DNA from: an uncultured Prevotella sp. | GTDB lineage: Bacteria > Bacteroidota > Bacteroidia > Bacteroidales > Bacteroidaceae | Direction: 5' to 3' | DNA length: 47,281 nt | Assembly (NCBI GenBank): GCA_934254985.1 | Contig: CAKQMS010000020.1 | Location: 1 to 47,281 of the forward strand | In this document: positions 42,887-47,281 of the stretch, in pieces | How the letters are laid out: every line of letters starts with the position of its first letter | How positions within the stretch are numbered: the stretch's first letter is position 1 | Made by a program: the position numbers and the translations under genes | The notes under the pieces: model-generated | Told to the model about the DNA's origin: nothing | Seen by the model: the letters and a program-made list of their open reading frames with translations, nothing else | The model's database searches: none

Positions 42887-43300
42887 CTATTCACGAGGTT
42901 TAATGATATAGTTAGTCACCGTAACCGATGATATCAGCTCTTCTTCCGAGTTTTTTATCTCCACATGCCATGTATGCAGCGTTTTGCCTTTATGAATCAA
43001 AGTGGCAGTAGCCTCCACCACATCGCCTTCCAACACCGCCTTCACATGTGTGCCGCTAACGCTAACGCCCACACTAATCTTTCCAGGGCAAATAGCCAAC
43101 GAGCCCACGCCAGCAATATTTTCAGCCAGCGCCAACGATGCGCCACCGCTCAGAAAGCCAAATGGCTGACGGTTGCGATGGTCTACCTTCATCCTTGCCT
43201 TGCATGTATCTGGTTCGGGTGTAGACAAAAATTCCATGCCAAGAGTATTTGACAATCCATCTTGGCTACTCAACATTTTCTGTACGCGTGATATATCCAT
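42887..43300 (-). CDS. menI: Hotdog-fold thioesterase, probable DHNA-CoA thioesterase
   Basis: A 137-residue PaaI/4HBT thioesterase. The family signature is RNRQPFGFLSGGASLALAEN, with the catalytic acidic residue in ALAENIAG, followed by VGVSVSGTHVKAV and THTWHVEI-like strands. Position at the head of the men operon argues that it hydrolyses 1,4-dihydroxy-2-naphthoyl-CoA, the product of MenB. The symbol rests on context; the fold itself acts on many acyl-CoA substrates. Confidence 0.8.
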   Translation of the reverse strand: MDISRVQKMLSSQDGLSNTLGMEFLSTPEPDTCKARMKVDHRNRQPFGFLSGGASLALAENIAGVGSLAICPGKISVGVSVSGTHVKAVLEGDVVEATATLIHKGKTLHTWHVEIKNSEEELISSVTVTNYIIKPRE

Positions 43301-43350
43301 AGTTACATAGTATATAGATCCTTATCTTACTGTTCTATCTTTTCTATCTT

Positions 43351-43437
43351 CTGCAAAGATAGTGCAAACGAGCGCAATGTGAGCTCGCTCACAAATTGCC
43401 GAGTGCAGCCTATCTTATGCAAAGATAGTGCAAGTGA
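43351..43437 (-). repeat. Dispersed promoter-like element, copy 2 (before the men operon)
   Basis: Contains GCAAAGATAGTGCAAACGAG then GCGCAA and, after a variable middle, GCCGAGTGCAGCCTATCTTA then TGCAAAGATAGTGCAA. Compare 24234-24328. Minus-strand TATCTTTG boxes at 43354-43361 and 43420-43427 could drive the men genes. Confidence 0.75.
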
Positions 43438-43509
43438 ATGGAATAACAAAACAAAACACGCAGTTTTTGTTTTTTATTCCTGAGCGCAGCCTTGCCCTTT
43501 GGTTATACA

Positions 43510-43551
43510 CATCGCTTGTCGATGTAGGTAACCGGGGGCAACGCCCTCGGT
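43510..43551. repeat. Twin REP-like hairpins
   Basis: CATCG/CGATG (43510-43524) and ACCGGGGGC/GCCCTCGGT (43531-43551, nine pairs with one G-T) stand 6 bases apart in the 540-base spacer between the men operon and the primase-like gene. They may be a REP-type element or a terminator. Confidence 0.5.
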
Positions 43552-43578
43552 GAGTAAAGCAAGCAGACAATATCGCCT

Positions 43579-43626
43579 AACATTAACGCTAAACGCTACA
43601 CATTAAACACTAAACATTAAACGCTG
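43579..43626 (+). repeat. (AACATTA/AACGCTA)n 7-base repeat array
   Basis: Units AACATTA, ACGCTA, AACGCTA, CACATTA, AACACTA, AACATTA, AACGCTG. Same family as 6461-6502. Confidence 0.85.
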
Positions 43627-43642
43627 ATTTCTTGCGAATTAC

Positions 43643-43711
43643 GCATTTCGTTTGGTGTTTTTGTGGCATTTCGTTTGGTGTTTTTGCGGCATTTCGTTTG
43701 GTGTTTTTGCG
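43643..43711 (+). repeat. Three tandem 23-base repeats
   Basis: Three consecutive copies of a 23-base unit starting GCATTTCGTTTGG; the second and third are identical, the first has one change. They lie about 130 bases past the end of the primase-like gene. Iteron-like spacing, but no function is shown. Confidence 0.92.
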
Positions 43712-43795
43712 GTATTTATCGTATCAATAACCAAAAAGGGGATGTCCACTTGGAGCACCCCCTAACTATAACTTAGTTATTGTGAAAATCAAAAT

Positions 43796-43829
43796 CCTTA
43801 ATGACCTTAATGACAAATGACCTTAATGA
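43796..43829 (+). repeat. CCTTAATGA repeats at the end of the primase-like gene
   Basis: CCTTAATGA at 43796-43804, 43805-43813 and 43821-43829. On the coding strand of the neighbouring gene they read TCATTAAGG just after its stop. Confidence 0.75.
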
Positions 43830-43841
43830 CACGCTAAAATA

Positions 43842-46259
43842 TCAAACACTCTGAATCTTCTGATATTTGTTGTCTGGCGTGTCTACGATAAGTCTTTGTC
43901 GGCGCCAATTTTTTAGCATCTGCCGCACGGCGTTGCGCGAGGTGTTGGCACCCTTCACGGCTATGCTGTGCTGCAGGGCTTGCTCAAAGCTGAAGGTGTT
44001 GTCGAGGCGTGAGAAGATGGTGTCGTTCTTTCCTCTTCGTGTGCGCTCCGCTACGTCGCGCGGACAATAGTCTTTCGACGAAAAGGCGGCTTCTATGCGG
44101 TCGCGGAAGAAATACATGGCATTGTCGATTTGATAGTCTGCCAACACATCGAAGGCTGAAAGGAACGATGGCTGCTGTAGCTTTACTATCATTTCTTTCC
44201 AAAGGTTGGGCTGAGTTTTGAGCAGCTTTTCGGCTCCCGACAGTCCGTGCTTGTCGATGAGCAGAGAAGCCACACGGCAAAGCATCAGACAGGTCATCAT
44301 GCGCATCGTGGTTGGACAGATACGGAATCGCTGGCGAGCCTTCACCTTGTCGTCGTTCTTCATCGTCTCCAGTCGCACCTGTTCGAGCCATTCTCTACCC
44401 TTTGCTTCCAACTTTGGCAACGCCACTTCACCCTGCATCAATGGCAACAGGTGGGCAATCTGACCAATGCGGTCACGCTGCTTTTCGGTCAGTACGTGGA
44501 GGTTTTCGGTGAGTGGAGTAAACGTGTTGTCGGGAGTGCGAGCCAAGGCGATACGGCTTTGGAATCCGTCGGTATAGTTGGTGACCACTCTATACAGAGC
44601 GTCGGGAGTTCCGCACATCACCACGTTCCACAACAGGCGGTCGATGTGAACATTCACCGCATCTGCACTTCTTGCCTCTCGCTCGTAGCTTGTGCCGTCG
44701 TAAGCCTGTCGCAGCATCACAGAGAAATCGCTCATTGCCGACCGCCATTTCTGCGCCACCGTGTCGGCTTCGGGAGTAAACGAGAAGGCATGTTTGCCCT
44801 CCGTATTTGCCAGTCGCTCGGCAAGGTTAGCCACGGTATTGTTGAGCGTCAGGCATCTTACGGGCAGCTTCGGCTCTTCGGGCTGATCCTTCTTGTTCTT
44901 TGCAGCTCGCTTCCTGGCACGCCACTCGTCTTCCTGCTGCTGATACATCTTGTCCATCTGTTTCACTTCGCTCGTCCACGCATCAATCACAGGGTCGATG
45001 CTTCCCTTGCCTGAGGCGAAATCGCCAGATATGTAGGAGATGAGATTCAAGGAGTTCATCTTGCCGTGCACATCCACCTTCACGCCTGTTGCCAACATGC
45101 CGATGGCAGGACAAATGGCGGTAATCACAGGCAGAGCCAAATGAGGACCAACTGCATCTACCGAATCTTTCACGCCCATTGGCATCTTAGGCAGCGAGTT
45201 GAAATAGAATAAATCGTCCTTTGCCAGAGCCTCGTCCAGGCCGTCGGTCTCCGCCTGGTTGCCGTCAGAATCCATCAGTCGCTCCTGTCGGATGGCAAGC
45301 AGCACGTCTTTCAGTCGCTTAGGCATCTGAGTGCGTTTCTCGCCCAGGGCAGAGTCTATGCAAGCCAACTTTTCCGACTGCGGAAAACCATCGTAGCATG
45401 GAATGATTTTATCCAACAGTTGGCGGTCGAACCCACAAATGTGGCGAAGGTTCACAGCAAGCTCAAAGGTCAGCGTGTTGCGGTTGCTCTTCACAGGTTC
45501 GCATCCGTCGTTGTACATTGCCCACCACTTGCGTATTATTTCCTCGTAAGGAATACCGAGATAGGAAAGGGGAAGTGAAGAACGAAGAGAAGAGGAAAGT
45601 GAAGAGTGAAGAGTGAAGAGTGAAGAAACAGAGTTCGGCGACCGAAGGGAAAGCCAATCTGATGGTTTTGCAGGCTTAGTATTCTTTTCAGGCTCTGTTT
45701 TCTTTTCAGGCTCTGTTTTCTTTTCTTTCATAGGCGCAGCTTCCGTATTCTCCATTTCGCTGTTGTCAAACAGCTCCTTATCTACGAAGAGCAACTTTTC
45801 GCATGGTGGCGTAAAGAACACACGAGTAATGTCTTTTGCTCCCTTGTCGTATTCCACGCCCAGCAGCTGCGAAGCCCACCTTAGGTTTTCCTCTTGGCTC
45901 ATTCCAGCCTTGCGTCGGAAAGCTATGTGGTAGCCTTTGCCTGCCGACCGCTCCATCATCAGCAGTCCCAACTCCTCCTTCTTGCCCATCACGAGATTTG
46001 GCACACTCGCCATCTTCTCCTCATAGTCGGCAGCCTTAGGGTCGAAGTCGATGTCCATGCCTACCGAACGGCTCAATCTTGTTGCACCCTTCAGCGCTCC
46101 ATTCTCGTTGGGCAAACACGAATAGTTCATCTGCACCATGTGGTGTTTGTCAGCATGCTTGTTGCGCTCAGAATCTCGCAACTGCCGATACTCTTTTTCG
46201 TCAGCGACGGGGCGCATAATCTTTGCCCCGTCCTGATAATATATAATATGTACGCTCAT
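43842..46259 (-). CDS. Primase-like protein (BT4734/VirE N-terminal plus DUF3987)
   Basis: An 805-residue protein typical of Bacteroidota mobile DNA. The N-terminal part (about 40-165) resembles BT4734_N, with MDIDFD (68-73), KGYHIAF (108-114) and KDITRVFF; the order DxD, then GYH, then hD recalls archaeo-eukaryotic primases. A low-complexity linker (175-232) with repeated KKTEPEK follows. Residues about 345-700 are DUF3987, with a P-loop-like GDFASGKGS (412-420), then TPEADTV and NVVMCGTPDALYRVV. Likely a primase-helicase acting in element replication. Part of the linker is coded by the antisense form of the 7-base repeat. Confidence 0.82.
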   Translation of the reverse strand: MSVHIIYYQDGAKIMRPVADEKEYRQLRDSERNKHADKHHMVQMNYSCLPNENGALKGATRLSRSVGMDIDFDPKAADYEEKMASVPNLVMGKKEELGLLMMERSAGKGYHIAFRRKAGMSQEENLRWASQLLGVEYDKGAKDITRVFFTPPCEKLLFVDKELFDNSEMENTEAAPMKEKKTEPEKKTEPEKNTKPAKPSDWLSLRSPNSVSSLFTLHSSLSSSLRSSLPLSYLGIPYEEIIRKWWAMYNDGCEPVKSNRNTLTFELAVNLRHICGFDRQLLDKIIPCYDGFPQSEKLACIDSALGEKRTQMPKRLKDVLLAIRQERLMDSDGNQAETDGLDEALAKDDLFYFNSLPKMPMGVKDSVDAVGPHLALPVITAICPAIGMLATGVKVDVHGKMNSLNLISYISGDFASGKGSIDPVIDAWTSEVKQMDKMYQQQEDEWRARKRAAKNKKDQPEEPKLPVRCLTLNNTVANLAERLANTEGKHAFSFTPEADTVAQKWRSAMSDFSVMLRQAYDGTSYEREARSADAVNVHIDRLLWNVVMCGTPDALYRVVTNYTDGFQSRIALARTPDNTFTPLTENLHVLTEKQRDRIGQIAHLLPLMQGEVALPKLEAKGREWLEQVRLETMKNDDKVKARQRFRICPTTMRMMTCLMLCRVASLLIDKHGLSGAEKLLKTQPNLWKEMIVKLQQPSFLSAFDVLADYQIDNAMYFFRDRIEAAFSSKDYCPRDVAERTRRGKNDTIFSRLDNTFSFEQALQHSIAVKGANTSRNAVRQMLKNWRRQRLIVDTPDNKYQKIQSV
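45572..45628 (-). repeat. (GAGTGAA)n repeat lying antisense inside the primase-like gene
   Basis: In gene sense it reads TTCACTC units, which contain no stop codon in any frame. It codes for the Ser/Leu-rich run VSSLFTLHSSLSSSLRSS (residues 211-228). Confidence 0.9.
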
Positions 46260-46262
46260 TCC

Positions 46263-46724
46263 TTATCTCCTTAGTTGATAATCGATTAGTGCGTTAGCTC
46301 CCTCTGCAGCCTCTGCAGCAATAGCCTCTGCGATGTTGATGTTCTCGTTTGCCATCACCTTTAGAGTCAGCTGAATCGCCTTGTCCTTGGTCAGACTAAT
46401 TCTGCCGTGCGCCAACTTCTTTATCAGCTTCGACTGCGTTCTTGGCTTTGGCTGCGACACGAATTCAAACGTGCCGTCGGTCATCTGCTGCGCCACTCCG
46501 CACATCCTCCGTACTCGCTGCACCATATTTGGCACACAGTAGTCGGGTGCAAACATGAAATACCGCCTCTCGTCGTAGTGAGCCATACCGCCCAGCTGCA
46601 CGTGGTTGCAACCGTTGAACTGATTGTTGGTTGTGTTGTTGATTACATTCTTTTTTGAATTGTCGGAAGTATTCCTTCCATTATTAATCTTGTTCATAAA
46701 CTTGTTGTTTTGCGAGAAGAACAT
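46263..46724 (-). CDS. Basic hypothetical protein upstream of the primase-like gene
   Basis: A protein of 153 residues if it starts at the ATG at 46724; 46697 is another possible ATG, and the frame to 46763 would need TTG. The N-terminus is rich in Asn (NKINNGRNTSDNSKKNVINN). The middle (HYDERRYFMFAPDYCVPNMV) and a basic helix (KPRTQSKLIKKLAHGRISLT) follow, with an Ala-rich helical end. No family recognised. It ends 3 bases before the primase-like start, so the two are likely co-translated and may work together. Confidence 0.65.
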   Translation of the reverse strand: MFFSQNNKFMNKINNGRNTSDNSKKNVINNTTNNQFNGCNHVQLGGMAHYDERRYFMFAPDYCVPNMVQRVRRMCGVAQQMTDGTFEFVSQPKPRTQSKLIKKLAHGRISLTKDKAIQLTLKVMANENINIAEAIAAEAAEGANALIDYQLRR

Positions 46725-46775
46725 CGGATTCTTGTGCACTTTACCATGGAAGATCCTCCGCAATTCAACTCAGAG

Positions 46776-46816
46776 TTTTACTTTTTTACCTTTTTACCCT
46801 TTTACCCTTTTACCTT
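46776..46816 (-). repeat. (GGTAAAAR)n 8-base repeat array at the OB-fold gene stop
   Basis: Minus-strand AAGGTAAAAGGGTAAAAGGG and further units. The TAA at 46802-46804 is the stop of the gene, and the last codons AAG GTA AAA GGG TAA are the same as in aguA. Confidence 0.88.
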
Positions 46817-47083
46817 TACAATATCTGTCACCAAAATATCTTGGTAATGAGCACCATTATACTCTCTTGTAGAGAATCTCATTGTTGCAGCCACAATGTC
46901 GCCAGGGTTGAACTTGTTTGTAGCCAGGTTGCCAAGAATAGCAGCCACATACTGGTTCTCATACTTTCCGCCCATCTCCTGCAACATGATGTTGCACTTC
47001 ATGGTCTGTCCGTTCTCTGCCTTTTGGCTCTGTACAGCGAAAGCCTCGCTCTGCTGCACCACTCTCATAATCTTTGTTTCCAT
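46802..47083 (-). CDS. Small OB-fold-like protein (DUF3127-like)
   Basis: A 93-residue protein from the Met at 47083 (METKIMRVVQQSEAFAVQSQ); the frame to 47131 would use GTG. The strands AAILGNLATNKFNPGDIVAA and MRFSTREYNGAHYQDILVTD resemble the DUF3127 pattern, where REYNG is followed by a strand pair ending in DI. This suggests a small single-stranded nucleic-acid-binding fold. It heads the operon with the basic protein and the primase-like gene. Binding of DNA is inference. Confidence 0.6.
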   Translation of the reverse strand: METKIMRVVQQSEAFAVQSQKAENGQTMKCNIMLQEMGGKYENQYVAAILGNLATNKFNPGDIVAATMRFSTREYNGAHYQDILVTDIVKVKG

Positions 47084-47168
47084 CGATACTTTAATGTTAT
47101 GGTTATTAAAAAAGTTTCCTCGCAACCCCACACAGGCTGGCCGAAGTATGCCGTGAGGATTACGAGGG

Positions 47169-47176
47169 CAAAAGTA
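47169..47176 (-). promoter_or_regulatory. Promoter -7 box of the primase-like operon
   Basis: Minus-strand TACTTTTG followed by C matches TAnnTTTG, about 85 bases before the ATG at 47083. Confidence 0.55.
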
Positions 47177-47209
47177 CGTCTTTGTGAAATCTGATAAAAA
47201 AGTACATTA

Positions 47210-47231
47210 GTGTCCAATAAAAATTGGACAC
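47210..47231. repeat. Perfect 9-base inverted repeat near the right edge
   Basis: GTGTCCAAT (47210-47218), AAAA, ATTGGACAC (47223-47231). It follows the stop of the edge frame by 9 bases. It could be its terminator (a T run follows on the minus strand after about ten bases) or the end of an insertion element. Confidence 0.6.
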
Positions 47232-47240
47232 GTTAATTAA

Positions 47241-47281
47241 TTAATCAAATAGTCCCTTAAAAAGAGGATATTCGAGTTCTT
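47241..47281 (-). CDS. C-terminal end of an unidentified gene (runs off right edge)
   Basis: The minus strand reads ELEYPLFKGLFD and a TAA stop at 47241-47243. Only 13 codons are visible, too few to name a family. The inverted repeat that follows makes a real gene end plausible; a transposase end is one possibility. Confidence 0.35.
   Translation of the reverse strand, partial: ELEYPLFKGLFD

Noticed and set aside
43643..43711. CRISPR array made of the 23-base repeats
   Set aside because: The three units are directly adjacent with no spacers between them, so this is a tandem repeat.

Overview
The window looks like chromosomal DNA of a gut or oral Bacteroidota of the Prevotellaceae (Prevotella/Segatella type). 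Evidence: Bacteroidota-style promoters (TAnnTTTG at -7, sometimes TTTG about 20 bases upstream), few Shine-Dalgarno sites, a SusC/TonB-type N-terminal domain on a barrel protein, a secG-lptE-sigma54-activator operon, a menaquinone cluster and a BT4734/DUF3987-type primase-like gene. All functional calls come from reading the proteins by eye; no database search was run.

Layout. (1) 1-4051, minus strand, AT-rich accessory DNA: a probable operon running off the left edge, XRE+ImmA/IrrE regulator, AlbA_2/RecG-like regulator, small ORF, cas6, short cas5-like gene, start of a Cas3 HD nuclease. No CRISPR array lies inside the window. (2) 4615-10548, plus strand: aspA, dcuB, secreted asparaginase and an outer-membrane porin. 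Together they form an asparagine to aspartate to fumarate to succinate respiration module. (3) 10748-13879: AraC regulator and the agmatine-to-putrescine pair aguA-aguB. (4) 14000-17655: LysR regulator, ThrE-type exporter with a small membrane partner, an NhaC antiporter remnant, a low-molecular-weight tyrosine phosphatase. (5) tRNA-His, then the minus-strand operon sigma54 activator-lptE-TPR-like-secG. (6) Minus-strand rlmN, a pdxA homologue that has lost key histidines, and a flippase-like membrane protein. (7) 24553-32857, plus strand: a tight five-gene operon of unknown pathway (PLP aminotransferase, ornithine-cyclodeaminase-like dehydrogenase, LicD-like/cytidylyltransferase fusion, giant glycosyltransferase/DUF4922/SpoIID fusion, AmpG-like MFS). 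(8) A large outer-membrane barrel protein. (9) aroB facing a minus-strand menaquinone cluster (thioesterase, menF, menD, menB, menC, menE). (10) 43.3-47.3 kb: repeat-rich DNA and a probable mobile or accessory module with a primase-like protein, an unknown basic protein and an OB-fold-like protein.

The most unexpected signal is a set of dispersed 7- and 8-base periodic repeats, (GAGTGAA)n, (GGTAAAAR)n and (AACACTA)n. The first two repeatedly begin exactly at gene ends, and the repeat unit itself supplies the stop codon (araC, aguA, aguB, the OB-fold gene, the phosphatase, the nhaC remnant). Where the same repeat lies antisense inside the primase-like gene it is stop-free and is translated as a linker. 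Other candidates worth attention are the five-gene cell-envelope operon and the regulator-headed CRISPR-Cas operon at the left edge.
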